Assembly (NCBI GenBank): GCA_011526585.1
Contig: WYBB01000017.1
Coordinates: 1-52,947, forward strand
DNA from: Deltaproteobacteria bacterium
Lineage (GTDB): Bacteria; Myxococcota_A; UBA9042; PHBI01
DNA: 52,947 nt
Direction of reading: 5' to 3'
The notes beneath the pieces are model-generated. The model saw nothing but the letters and a program-made list of their open reading frames with translations. It made no database searches and was not told where the DNA came from. Below, one piece after another: positions 1 through 8,583 of this stretch (positions are counted from its first letter, which is position 1; each line of letters starts with the position of its first letter). Both the position numbers and the translations under genes were made by a program.

Positions 1-48
1 GGCGACGGCTACGACGCCATCCCCGGCGCGATCGGCGCACAACCTTGA
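1..48 (+). CDS. C-terminal end of an unidentified gene (partial)
   Basis: Frame 1 reads 15 codons from the window edge and ends at TGA 46-48. Twelve of the 15 codons end in G or C, which matches the codon bias of the real genes here. The stop lies three bases from the stop of the minus-strand gene that follows, so the two genes would be convergent. Only GDGYDAIPGAIGAQP is visible, so no function can be given. It could also be chance open sequence. Confidence 0.4.
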   Translation, partial: GDGYDAIPGAIGAQP

Positions 49-51
49 ACG

Positions 52-2313
52 TCACAATGAGAAGGTGACGGCGTTGCCGGTCTCGACCTCGAGGCGCACC
101 GTCCCGACGATGTCGTGCTGCACGATGAGGTGGCCGGTGAGCTCGTCGAGCAGCACCGGGTTGTGGTTGAGGCAGCAGGTGTCGAGCGGGCCCGAAGCGC
201 ACTCGAAGCCCTCGCGCGAGGGGTTGTCGCAGGTGACCGAGGCGGACCAGCGGTTGGCCGCCTGCTCGTCGAAGTGGTAGGCGACGATGTTGTTCGAGCC
301 GCCTCCCGAGCCGGCGAGCCAGGTTACGTCGCGCGCCGCGTCGTAGACGATCCAGTCGTCGGCGAGGCCACTGTCGAAGTTGCGCGTACGCCAGTCGTTC
401 GCGGGGTCGAGCTCGTAGAGCTTGTTGAAGTTGTCGATGGCCCAGAGCTTGCCCTTGACCCAGCCGAACGAGCGGAACGGGATCCCGGCCTGCGGCGCGG
501 CGCCCGAGCCGACGTCCTGACCGGAAAAGGCGTTGCGCGAGCCGGCGCTGGCGCGGCGGACCCAGGTGCAGGTCGAGCCGTCCTTGGCGATGCGCAAGAT
601 GCCGATCGGGGTGATGTCGGCGCCGGTGCCGTTGGCAATCGCGGAGAGCAGGAAGTCGCCGCTTGGCTCGATGGCGAAGCCGCGCTCGTTGATCTGCACG
701 AACCTGCGACCGTCGGGGGCGCCGTTGTCGCACTGGGCGTGCGCCGGGTCGTTGAGCTGGGGCTTGAGCACGAGGTGCTCGGCCCAGATGCGGGTCGTCG
801 CGCCGGTGTTGCGGTCGACACGCAGGATCTGGGCGTTGTTCTCGACGTTGCGCGTCCAGGCGTAGAGGAAGCCGTCGGGGCCTTGGGCGAGGTTCTGGAC
901 CTCGGGCAGGTAGGGGGAGAAGCCCGAGCCATGGACGGTGCCGCCGAACTCGTCGGGCCAGAGGCCGGCGACGATACGGCGATCGCCGGTGTCGGCGTCG
1001 ATCTCCATGATGGCGCCGATGTAGGAGTCGGTCGGCGCGGTGTAGCCGATGCCGAGATAGATCTTGCGCGTCACCTGATCCATGACGGCGGTGAGCACGC
1101 GCGGGAGGTTGCGCTCGATGTCGGCGAGGCGCGGGCCCGAGCCGTAGGTGAAGCCGTAGCCGACGGCCGAGCTCGGGCGCTGGCACAGGCCGAGGTCGCC
1201 GCCCGAGAGGCGGTTTTCGCCGCAGCGGCAGTCGGCGATGAGCTGGGTCTGGCCGGCGTTGTGCGAGAAGTCCGGGTCGCACGAGTAGGACCAGTAGGGC
1301 GAGGTCTCGTCGGCGACGGTCGAGCGGCAGAGCGAGCCGCCCTCGGTGTTGGTGCACCACGCCGTGCAGCCGCCCTGGTCGGGGAGCGCGCACTCGTCGA
1401 CGTCGCTGCAGGCCGTGTCGAGCGGGTGGCGATGGTGGTAGCCCGGGCTGCACTGGCAGGTGATGGTCGAGCCGTCGAGCGTGCAGCGACCGCTCGCGGT
1501 CTCCTCCGGGTAGCAGTCGTAGCCGTTGCCGAAGTACCCGGCGTCGCACGCGCAGACGTTGCCGGCGCCGCAGGTCGCATGCGCGCCGCAGTCGGGCGAG
1601 CACGGGCTGGAGATCGGCGTGCAGGTCTGGCCATCGCCGGTGTAGTTGGCGTTGCACTCGCAGACCGGACCGGCCGCGTAGAGCCGGCACTGCGCGTTGG
1701 CGTCGCAGGTGACGTCGTCGCAGGTCGGTGGCCTCTCGTTCGGGGTGCAGGTGTAGCCGTCGCCGCTGTAGTTGGCGTTGCACTCGCAGACCGGACCTGC
1801 CGCGTAGAGCCGGCACTGGGCGTTGGCGCCGCAGGTGACGTCGTCGCAGGACGGTGGGCGCTCGTTCGGGGTGCAGGTGTAGCCGTCGCCGCTGTAGTTG
1901 GCGTTGCACTCGCAGACCGCGCCGGCCGCGTAGAGTTGGCAGCGGGCGTTGGCCCCGCACGCGAGGTCGTCGCAGGTGAGCTCGATCGGGGCGCAGCCGA
2001 TGGTGTTGCGCGGTTGGGTGTAGCCCTCGTCGCAGGTGCACACGATGCCGTCGTCGCTGTCGGCGCACACGCCGTTTTCGACGGCGGCCGGGTAGCAGCG
2101 GGTCGCGCTCGCGCCGGCGCTGCCGACGAAGCCGTCGTTGCAGTCGCAGAAGGCTCTGCCCGCGACGTCGCGACAGGTCGAGTCGGCCGGGCAGTAGTCG
2201 GGGTCGCAGGGATCGGAGGTCGAGCCTTCGGGGGGAGGCGCTTCACAAGCCGGCGCGAGGGTGCACGAGGCCAGGGCGAGCGCCACGGCTCGCGTTAGCG
2301 AGATGATCGACAT
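52..2313 (-). CDS. EGF-like repeat lipoprotein with C-terminal beta-propeller-like region
   Basis: A 753-residue secreted protein. The N-terminus is a lipoprotein signal with lipobox LAPAC (Cys 23), so surface or outer-membrane anchoring is inferred. Residues 36-310 are Cys-rich EGF-like modules. Three of them (from residues 114, 156 and 198) are tandem 42-residue copies of the form CDDxxCxANAxC...CECNANYxGDG. A calcium-binding-EGF-like segment (DVDECALPDQGGC) follows near residue 305. From about residue 390 to the end the sequence lacks Cys clusters and has propeller-like strands (GAIMEIDADTGDRR, ILRVDRNTGATTR). Start ATG 2313 has an AGGAG about 8 bases upstream. It is the last gene of a likely operon, 65 bases after the kinase. 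The ligand is unknown; an adhesive or receptor role is inferred from EGF architecture. Confidence 0.85.
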   Translation of the reverse strand: MSIISLTRAVALALASCTLAPACEAPPPEGSTSDPCDPDYCPADSTCRDVAGRAFCDCNDGFVGSAGASATRCYPAAVENGVCADSDDGIVCTCDEGYTQPRNTIGCAPIELTCDDLACGANARCQLYAAGAVCECNANYSGDGYTCTPNERPPSCDDVTCGANAQCRLYAAGPVCECNANYSGDGYTCTPNERPPTCDDVTCDANAQCRLYAAGPVCECNANYTGDGQTCTPISSPCSPDCGAHATCGAGNVCACDAGYFGNGYDCYPEETASGRCTLDGSTITCQCSPGYHHRHPLDTACSDVDECALPDQGGCTAWCTNTEGGSLCRSTVADETSPYWSYSCDPDFSHNAGQTQLIADCRCGENRLSGGDLGLCQRPSSAVGYGFTYGSGPRLADIERNLPRVLTAVMDQVTRKIYLGIGYTAPTDSYIGAIMEIDADTGDRRIVAGLWPDEFGGTVHGSGFSPYLPEVQNLAQGPDGFLYAWTRNVENNAQILRVDRNTGATTRIWAEHLVLKPQLNDPAHAQCDNGAPDGRRFVQINERGFAIEPSGDFLLSAIANGTGADITPIGILRIAKDGSTCTWVRRASAGSRNAFSGQDVGSGAAPQAGIPFRSFGWVKGKLWAIDNFNKLYELDPANDWRTRNFDSGLADDWIVYDAARDVTWLAGSGGGSNNIVAYHFDEQAANRWSASVTCDNPSREGFECASGPLDTCCLNHNPVLLDELTGHLIVQHDIVGTVRLEVETGNAVTFSL
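1606..1974 (-). repeat. Three tandem 126-bp EGF-encoding repeats
   Basis: Three consecutive 42-codon units inside the EGF lipoprotein are nearly identical at the DNA level. For example the stretch encoding CNANYSGDGYTCTPNERPP is almost the same in units 1 and 2, and the stretch encoding CRLYAAGPVCECNANY is shared by units 2 and 3. This suggests recent duplication or gene conversion. Confidence 0.85.
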
Positions 2314-2378
2314 GGGGGGTCTCCTGGTGGGCCGGGCGGGCCGGATGCTCGGAGACTAAGAGGGACCGCGGACGGGCT

Positions 2379-5300
2379 TCAACGTGCAAACGTGGCGGGT
2401 AAGAAACGCGAAGGGGTGCGCGCCGTGCCGAGCGCGGCCTCGAGCGTGAGGGCCCAGGCGCGCTCGTAATGCTCGGGCGCGTGCGGCTCGGCGAGGGAGC
2501 GCAAGCGCAAGCGCTGATCCCAGCTGCCCGACGCAAAGAGGCTCAGGTCGGGGGAGAAGGCGAGCGCGGCGACGCGCGCGTCGTGATCCTCGAAGCGCGC
2601 GACGAGCGTGAGCCCGTCGCCGCCGACGCGCCAGAGCCAGGTGCCGCCCTGCCGATCGCCGGCCGCAAGGAAGGCGCCGCGCGCGTCGAGGTCGGAGAGC
2701 GCGAGATCGATCCAGTCGACGCCGGGCGTGGCGATCTCGGCGACGACGGTCGCGCCCTCGGGCTCGTGCAGCGCGAGCCGCGCCAGGCGATCGTCGTGCG
2801 CGACCCAGAGGTGCTCGCCGCCGCGCTCGAGCGCGAGGGCGTGCGCGTCGACGAGCGGCGCGTCGCGATCGACGAGGACCGCGTGCTCGGTCCAGGTGAG
2901 GCGCCTCACGCGTCCCTCGTCGGTGGAGACGACGGCGGCGTGGCGGTGGCCGGGGGCGACGGCGAGGTCGAGGTGATCGCCGAGCGCGCCGGCGGGGCCG
3001 ACCACGATGTGCTCGACCGACGCGTCGGGCCGCGAGGCGATGACCGGGCCGCCGTAACACAGCACGACGAGCCATGCGCCGGCGGGGCCCTCGAGGCGCC
3101 CGATGCGGCGCGCGCGATCGAAGTCGCCGCGGAGCGCGAGGTGATCGTCGGCGAGGTGCAGGATGCCGTCGATGCCGGAGGCGACGGCGGCGAGCGCGCG
3201 GCCATCGGGATCGAGGGCGAGGTCCTTGATCGTGATCGCGTGGTCGATCGCGACGCGCGTGCGCGTCTCGAGCGGGCCGGTCTCGATGGCGCGGTCGGCG
3301 GCGAAGGCGACGATCGGTCGTTCGGCGGGGCCGCGCAGATCGACGCTGGTCACGCCGCCGCCGGCGTCGATGACGCTCGGGCGCGGGGCCGGCAGGCGCC
3401 AATGGATGAGGGTGTCGCCGGCGCTGACCAGGGTGTGCGCCTCGACGAAGCGCACGGCGCGGCCGGCGTTGCGCGGCAGGCGGCCGAGCCACGCGCCGGT
3501 CGCGAGGTCGATGAGCGCGATGCCGTCCTTCTCGCCGCGGATCGCGGCGACGCGAGCGTCGGGCGCGATGACGATCTCGAGGATCGGCTGCAGGCCACTC
3601 GCACGCGACCAACGTACCCGCTCACCGTCGAGCGCGACGACGCGGCCCTCGTGCGTCGCGACGATGACCTCGCCGCCGCGCTGCGCCATCGCAGCCGCGC
3701 CGACGACCCCGGTGACGCGCGGCTGCGCGCGCGGGTCGGCGAGCGCCGCTCGATCCCACAGGGTCCCGTCGGCGCACATGACGAGCGCGGCCGGACCCGG
3801 CGCGACGACGAGCGGCGGCGCCTGTGCGCAGCCGGTGATCGGTGTCGCGCGGCCGTCGCGTCCGAAGAGCCAGGCGCGCTCGGCGGCCCAGATCGCGACA
3901 TGGCCGGCGCCGTCGCTCCCACCGTTCGGCGTCGTGTCGACGCGCGCGGTGCGCGCCACGCGGCGGCCCTGCGCGTCGTAGATCTCCAGCGCGGCGGGCG
4001 TGCTCACGACGAAGCGCTCGGCGTCGAGCGGGGTCGGCCGGGCGTGGGTCGGCACGCCGAGCGTGAAGCGTGGCGCGAGCGGGTCGAGGTCCCACCAGCT
4101 CAGCGCGGTCGCGCTCCGGCAGAGCACGGCGCGCCCACCCGGCACGATCGTCGGCTCGGCGCACCCGGGCGGCATGGCGGAGATGTGCTCGGGGATCGGG
4201 CGCGGCGCGTCGTTCGCCATGAGGATGGCGCGAGCCTCCGGCCGCGGCGCCAGCGCGAGCGCGTGCGCCGCCAGCACCTCGGCCTCGGGGCGCGCACCCT
4301 CGCGATGGCGGCGCGCGGCCTCGGCGGACAAGAGCGCGGCGAGGTTGTCGGAGGCGTGCGCGAGCGCCGCGCGCGCCTCGGCCTCGGCCTGGACCGCGCG
4401 CTCCAGCGACGCCTCGGTGCGCACGAACGCCACGACGACGACGGCGATCACGACGAGCACGGCGAGGAGCGCGACCGCGAGCGGCACGCGCCAGGCGCGC
4501 ACGAAGCGCAGGAGGTGCTCGCGCGGCCCGTACTCGTAGGCCGCCACGCGCCGACCCTCCAGCCAGCGCAGCAGATCGTCGGCGAGCGCCTTGGCGTCGG
4601 CATAGCGCGCGGCCGGCTCGGATGCGCAGGCGCGCTCGACGATCGCGCGCAGCTCGGGCGCGCCGCGCTCGGGCAGGAGCTCGCGCACGATCACTCCGAG
4701 CGAGTAGACGTCGGCGCGCGCGTCGATCGCTTCGCCCGCCGCCTGCTCGGGCGCCATGAAGCGCGGTGTGCCGACGGCGCCGCGCGGTGAATCGGCGAGC
4801 TCGGCGCCGAGCCCCCAGTCGACCACCTGCGTCTCGCCGAACTCCCCGAGCATGATGTTGCTCGGCTTGAGATCGCGGTGCACGACGCCCAGGCGGTGCG
4901 CGAAGCCGACGGCCTCGCACGCGGCCTGCACGTGGCGCACGAGGCCCGCGCGCGCGCGGCCACCGGGGTCGCCGTGAGCGGCGCTCAGCGTCGTCGCCAG
5001 CGCGGCCTCGAGCGAGCGGCCGCGCACGACGCGCATCGTATAATAGAGCGTGCCATCGGCAAGCTCGCCGACGTCGTGGACCGGCACGATGCCGGGGTGA
5101 TCGAGGCGCGCCGTGAGCCCGGCTTCGCGGCGCAGGCGTGCTTGCAGAAGGACGAGCTTCTCGCGCGTCGGCGTGCGCTCTGCACCGTGGGCGCGCACCT
5201 CCTTGAGCGCGACCCAGCGATCGAGACGCCTGTCGCGCGCGAGCACGACCCGCCCCATGCCGCCGACCCCGAGCAGCTCGTGGCGCTCGTAGCGCTCATC

Positions 5301-5399
5301 GGGCTCGCGCGGCGCGGGCGACGGCACCGCGAGCGAGGCCTCATCGGCGATGCTCCACTGCGGTCGGCTCGCGCCGCCGATGTCTTCGGGCAGGCTCAC
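2379..5399 (-). CDS. Transmembrane Ser/Thr protein kinase with C-terminal WD40-like beta-propeller
   Basis: A 1006-residue PknB-type (Hanks) kinase. Visible elements are the glycine loop GVGGMGRV (44-51), catalytic Lys 66 in VALK, HRDLKPSN (174-181, catalytic Asp 176), a DWG metal motif replacing DFG (194-196) and APE (216-218). DWG is a known variant in bacterial kinases, so activity is expected. One hydrophobic segment (about 305-326) follows, then a charged helical stretch (327-375) and about 600 residues of propeller-like repeats, ending with a recognisable WD-type unit (DARVAALAFSPD ... LFASGSWDQRLRLR). The kinase should be cytoplasmic and the propeller on the far side of the inner membrane. 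The GTG start at 5399 overlaps the stop of the FHA gene in a GTGA junction, implying translational coupling. What the propeller senses is unknown. Confidence 0.93.
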   Translation of the reverse strand: MSLPEDIGGASRPQWSIADEASLAVPSPAPREPDERYERHELLGVGGMGRVVLARDRRLDRWVALKEVRAHGAERTPTREKLVLLQARLRREAGLTARLDHPGIVPVHDVGELADGTLYYTMRVVRGRSLEAALATTLSAAHGDPGGRARAGLVRHVQAACEAVGFAHRLGVVHRDLKPSNIMLGEFGETQVVDWGLGAELADSPRGAVGTPRFMAPEQAAGEAIDARADVYSLGVIVRELLPERGAPELRAIVERACASEPAARYADAKALADDLLRWLEGRRVAAYEYGPREHLLRFVRAWRVPLAVALLAVLVVIAVVVVAFVRTEASLERAVQAEAEARAALAHASDNLAALLSAEAARRHREGARPEAEVLAAHALALAPRPEARAILMANDAPRPIPEHISAMPPGCAEPTIVPGGRAVLCRSATALSWWDLDPLAPRFTLGVPTHARPTPLDAERFVVSTPAALEIYDAQGRRVARTARVDTTPNGGSDGAGHVAIWAAERAWLFGRDGRATPITGCAQAPPLVVAPGPAALVMCADGTLWDRAALADPRAQPRVTGVVGAAAMAQRGGEVIVATHEGRVVALDGERVRWSRASGLQPILEIVIAPDARVAAIRGEKDGIALIDLATGAWLGRLPRNAGRAVRFVEAHTLVSAGDTLIHWRLPAPRPSVIDAGGGVTSVDLRGPAERPIVAFAADRAIETGPLETRTRVAIDHAITIKDLALDPDGRALAAVASGIDGILHLADDHLALRGDFDRARRIGRLEGPAGAWLVVLCYGGPVIASRPDASVEHIVVGPAGALGDHLDLAVAPGHRHAAVVSTDEGRVRRLTWTEHAVLVDRDAPLVDAHALALERGGEHLWVAHDDRLARLALHEPEGATVVAEIATPGVDWIDLALSDLDARGAFLAAGDRQGGTWLWRVGGDGLTLVARFEDHDARVAALAFSPDLSLFASGSWDQRLRLRSLAEPHAPEHYERAWALTLEAALGTARTPSRFLPATFAR

Positions 5400-6295
5400 G
5401 TGCGATCGTCGAGCGTGTCGCCGCGCGCGAGGAAGAGCTCGACGTTGCCGGAGCCGTCGGCGCGCACGAGATCGGGGCGGATCCGGGCGTCTCGGAGCCT
5501 GCGCCTGAGCCGCGCGAGGGCGACGTCCCAGCGCCGCCGGAGCTGGAGCGACGCGTCGTCGTCACGCCAGATCTCGCGCGCCAGCGCCTCCCACGCGACC
5601 GGCTGCTTGATGATCGCGAGCTCGCTGACGATGCGCGCCGAGATCCCGTCGAGCGCGACCGGCGGGTCGCCGCCGCGGTGCACGTGCACGGTGTCGTAGC
5701 ACACCGTGAGGTGTAGCGGGACGAGCACGGCGCCGTCGGGCAGCGTCGCCTCCGCGCCCGAGGCGTCGAGGCGCAGCGCGACCGCGCGGAAGCGGCGCTG
5801 GTCGACCGTGAAGCCGTCGCCGAACGACAGGGCGTGCTCTGCACGCGCGGTGCGCACGCGCCACTCGAGCCCGTCCGACCAGATCGTCGCCGCCGCATCG
5901 GGCAGGTGCCCGGCGACGAGCTCGACCCGCGCCCCGAGCCGCAGCGAGGCGACGTTGGGCAGCGCCTGCCGCGCGAGCCCGTCACCCTCGAGCGCCATGA
6001 CCTCGTCGGGCAGCAAGACGTCGACGACCGTGAGCGCGACCCCGTCGGCGAGCACGATCTCCTGGCCGGCGGCCAGGGCGACGTCCGCGACCGGCGTCGC
6101 GTCGACGGCGAAGCGCCCGCGCAGGCCGAGGAGCCTCAGCACGCTGCCGCGAAGCGAGACCATCGCGTGCATCTCGGAGACCCGCGGATCGGGGATCGGC
6201 AGCGCGACCGACCAGAGCCGCCCGATCACGTCGCCGTGTCCGAGGTCGTGAAGCGCGCCGTCCGGCGCTCGCAAGCGTACGAACGCGCGGCTCAT
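5396..6295 (-). CDS. FHA-domain protein with C-terminal winged-helix DNA-binding region
   Basis: A 299-residue cytoplasmic protein. An N-terminal FHA-like domain (about 5-85) shows the GR...SxxH pattern (IGRLWS, RVSEMHA), which binds phosphothreonine in this family. The middle (95-205) is unassigned. Residues 215-290 resemble an OmpR/PhoB or SARP-type winged helix (DGISARIVSELA ... WEALAREIWRDDD ... DVALARLRRRLRDA). The start chosen is ATG 6295; a longer open frame to 6409 has an Arg/Pro-rich out-of-character N-terminus. The gene overlaps the kinase start by GTGA. FHA transcription factors such as EmbR are substrates of neighbouring Ser/Thr kinases, so a kinase-to-transcription-factor relay is a reasonable inference. 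Domain order here is FHA then DNA-binding, the reverse of EmbR. Confidence 0.8.
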   Translation of the reverse strand: MSRAFVRLRAPDGALHDLGHGDVIGRLWSVALPIPDPRVSEMHAMVSLRGSVLRLLGLRGRFAVDATPVADVALAAGQEIVLADGVALTVVDVLLPDEVMALEGDGLARQALPNVASLRLGARVELVAGHLPDAAATIWSDGLEWRVRTARAEHALSFGDGFTVDQRRFRAVALRLDASGAEATLPDGAVLVPLHLTVCYDTVHVHRGGDPPVALDGISARIVSELAIIKQPVAWEALAREIWRDDDASLQLRRRWDVALARLRRRLRDARIRPDLVRADGSGNVELFLARGDTLDDRT

Positions 6296-6420
6296 GACGC
6301 TGATAATCGCCGGCCGCGATGGCGGACGCAATCGTCTCGACGTCGCCCGCGCGTTCCGGTAACCCTGCCCCGCCACGCCCGGCGCGTGGCCAGTCCCCCA
6401 ACCCGCCACACAGGACTCCG

Positions 6421-7458
6421 ATGCACCTCCGTCACCTGACCCTCCTCTCCGTGCTGGTCGCGCTGGCCGCCTGCGACGACGACAAGCAGGGCGCCGCCGA
6501 CACGAGCAGCACCGACACCGCCACGCCGGACACCGCCGGCGACACGAGCCCGAGCGACACCGACCCGAGCGACACCGACCCGAGCGACACCGGCCCCGGC
6601 GACACCAGCGGCGACGACACGCCGCTCACCACCGACGAGCGTCTGCGCGCCGCCACCGTCTTCGGCTCCTGCGTGCCCGACGACGGCATCGCGCGCTACC
6701 TCGCCGCGCTCTGGCGCAACGACTTCCCCACCCCGATCCCGCCCGCGGCCTGGCGCTGCGTCGCCACCGCCGGCGGTGGCTGCGCGGCGCTCGAGCAGTG
6801 CCTCGGCATCACCGTCGACCGGGGCGGTCCCTGCGAAGGGAGCTGCGCCGACAACGCCTTCACCGGCTGCGACGACCAGCTGCGCTTCCGCATGGACTGC
6901 GGCCGCCTCGGCCTGACCTGCGACCCGGAGAACGCCTGCGTCGCCGAGCCCACCGGCGAGACCTGCGACTGGGACACCTTCGTCGAGTCGTGCGAGGACG
7001 GCCGCCCCGTCTTCTGCTCCGACTACGTCGCGAAGGGCCCGGTCTGCGCCGATCACGGCCTCGTCTGCGGTAACGACCCCCTGGGCGAGGGCGCGGTCTG
7101 TCGCGGGCCCGAGGGTGCGTGCGAGACCTTCTCCTGGGGCCCGGACAACCTCGAGGGCGAGGGCGTCTCGTGCGCCGGCTCGACGCTCACCGACTGCGTC
7201 AACGGCGGCCGCATCACGCGCGACTGCGCCGCCATGGGCGCGGGCTTCGGCTGCTTCTCGATCGAGGATCCGGACCTCGCCGACACGCAGTTCTACTGCG
7301 GCTTCGGCGCCGAGTGCCTCGCCGAGCGCCGCATCACCTGCGAGGGCACGACCGCGCTGGTCTGCAACCTCGGCAAGATCGACCGCGTCGACTGCACCGC
7401 GCTCGGCTTCACCGGGTGCGGCGAGTTCGGCTGCACGCCCTCGGTCTACACCCCCTGA
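6421..7458 (+). CDS. Cys-rich lipoprotein with Asp/Thr/Ser/Pro linker
   Basis: A 345-residue lipoprotein with lipobox LAAC (Cys 18), followed by a low-complexity linker of Asp/Thr/Ser/Pro (about 19-65, repeats of DPSDT). The rest is Cys-rich and built from about four copies of a pattern close to C-x7/8-C-x8-(D)C-x3-G-x2-C: SCADNAFTGC..., SCEDGRPVFC..., SCAGSTLTDC..., TCEGTTALVC.... Such modules recur in myxobacterial surface lipoproteins of unknown role. The start ATG 6421 directly precedes the signal peptide; an open frame continues upstream but without signal-like sequence. It is divergent from the FHA gene across 125 bases. Confidence 0.85.
   Translation: MHLRHLTLLSVLVALAACDDDKQGAADTSSTDTATPDTAGDTSPSDTDPSDTDPSDTGPGDTSGDDTPLTTDERLRAATVFGSCVPDDGIARYLAALWRNDFPTPIPPAAWRCVATAGGGCAALEQCLGITVDRGGPCEGSCADNAFTGCDDQLRFRMDCGRLGLTCDPENACVAEPTGETCDWDTFVESCEDGRPVFCSDYVAKGPVCADHGLVCGNDPLGEGAVCRGPEGACETFSWGPDNLEGEGVSCAGSTLTDCVNGGRITRDCAAMGAGFGCFSIEDPDLADTQFYCGFGAECLAERRITCEGTTALVCNLGKIDRVDCTALGFTGCGEFGCTPSVYTP
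6545..6590. repeat. 15-bp tandem repeat encoding DPSDT linker
   Basis: Two perfect 15-bp copies (6561-6575 and 6576-6590, CGACCCGAGCGACAC), preceded by a degenerate copy, encode the linker after the lipobox. In-frame gain or loss would only alter linker length. Confidence 0.8.
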
Positions 7459-7497
7459 GGTCGCCGCCGCTCGTATTCTCGAGGCCCGCGCCGAGGT

Positions 7498-7512
7498 GGG
7501 GCATCATGCCCC
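7498..7512. promoter_or_regulatory. Short palindrome in the 7459-7680 intergenic region
   Basis: GGGGCATCATGCCCC is a perfect 7-bp inverted repeat around one central base. It could be a protein-binding site or the base of a weak hairpin. No T-run follows, so terminator function is not supported. Apart from this and the leader hairpins nearer 7681, nothing else is visible in the 222-base gap. Confidence 0.25.
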
Positions 7513-7639
7513 GGCTGAGGCGCGCTGCCCCGCCCCTACCCGCCCCACGCGACCGCTTCACCGCCGCATGAAATAGCCATCCCCGCGCCGATGGCCCCTC
7601 CCGTTCGCCTTGGAACGGCCCTTGCGAGCCGTATTCCCC

Positions 7640-7677
7640 CGGACGCATTCGTCCGCTTGAACGGACCAGAGGAGGTC
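7640..7677 (+). promoter_or_regulatory. 5' leader with two mutually exclusive hairpins and strong RBS
   Basis: CGGACG (7640-7645) can pair with CGTCCG (7650-7655). The same middle arm, GTCCG (7651-7655), can instead pair with CGGAC (7662-7666). A third, short pairing GACC (7664-7667) with GGTC (7674-7677) would occlude the ribosome-binding site GGAGG (7671-7675), which sits five bases before ATG 7681. The RBS fixes the start of the downstream gene. Switching is an inference. Confidence 0.35.
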
Positions 7678-7680
7678 ATC

Positions 7681-8559
7681 ATGTCGAGCTCGTTTATTTC
7701 GTTCACCGCGATCGCCGCCTTGTTCCTCGGCACCGCCGCCTGTGACCAGGACGCGCCGCCGACCGGCCGCGTGCAGATCGCCCTGACCGACGCCCCGGGC
7801 GACGGGATCCGCGCCGCCTTCGTGCAGGTCGGCGAGGTCTATCTGCAGGGTGAGGGCGGCCGCGTCACGCTGCGCGAGACGCCGGTCCTCGTCGACCTCT
7901 TGACGCTGTCCAACAGCGCCATGATCCTCGCCGAGGCCGACGTGCCGACCGGCGCCTACCAGCAGCTGCGCCTGGTGATCGACGGCGCCTGGGTCGAGGT
8001 CGAAGGCGAGGCCGGCTTCGAGGTCTACGCCACGCCGGGCTTCGAGGCCGCGGCCGGCGGCGAGATCACCGGCCACCTCAAGACCCCGAGCTGGTCGGCG
8101 AGCGGGCTCAAGCTCGCTCTGCCCGACGGCCGCCTCGAGGTCGACGGCGACCAGCGCGTCCTCATCGTCGACTTCGACGTCGCCGAGAGCTTCCAGACCG
8201 CCACCGGCGACGGTGACTGGGTGATGGCGCCGATCGTCGCCGTCAACGAGATCGGGCTCACCACTTCTATCGTGATCGAGGCCCACGTCGGGATCGGCGT
8301 CGCGCTCGACGGCCCGATCCAGGTCGAGCTGATCGACCGCGAGGGCTTCACCGAGGGCACGCTCGAGCTGAGCGACCCCGACGGCGACGGGACCTTCGCC
8401 GCGACCTTCGTCTACGTCGACCCGGCCGAGGGCCCATTCAGCGCGCGCGTGCTCACCGCCGGCGGCCTCGAGCTGACGACCGCGCCGACGACGATCGCCA
8501 TCGTCGGCGCCTCGGGCCAGACGGTGACCTACGCCGTCGACGTCGTCCTCGCGCCGTGA
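7681..8559 (+). CDS. DUF4382-type lipoprotein
   Basis: A 292-residue lipoprotein with lipobox GTAAC (Cys 18). The body matches the DUF4382 pattern: VQIALTDAPGD near residues 26-36, VxVGEVYLQG, VDLLTLSNS, and VPTGAYQQLRLVIDGAWV. The C-terminal half adds an extra all-beta region (about 195-292). DUF4382 proteins are secreted or membrane-anchored and have no established biochemical function. The start is set by GGAGG at 7671-7675. Leader hairpins immediately upstream hint at post-transcriptional control. The gene stands alone and is convergent with the next gene across 24 bases. Confidence 0.82.
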   Translation: MSSSFISFTAIAALFLGTAACDQDAPPTGRVQIALTDAPGDGIRAAFVQVGEVYLQGEGGRVTLRETPVLVDLLTLSNSAMILAEADVPTGAYQQLRLVIDGAWVEVEGEAGFEVYATPGFEAAAGGEITGHLKTPSWSASGLKLALPDGRLEVDGDQRVLIVDFDVAESFQTATGDGDWVMAPIVAVNEIGLTTSIVIEAHVGIGVALDGPIQVELIDREGFTEGTLELSDPDGDGTFAATFVYVDPAEGPFSARVLTAGGLELTTAPTTIAIVGASGQTVTYAVDVVLAP

Positions 8560-8583
8560 CGGTCGCCGACGTCGGGCCCGCGC

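Noticed and set aside
115..2298. Long open frame on the plus strand across the EGF lipoprotein gene
   Set aside because: It is the reverse of an EGF-repeat gene with clear lipobox and RBS; its translation is Val/Ala/Arg/Gly-biased without motifs, typical of an antisense frame in GC-rich DNA.
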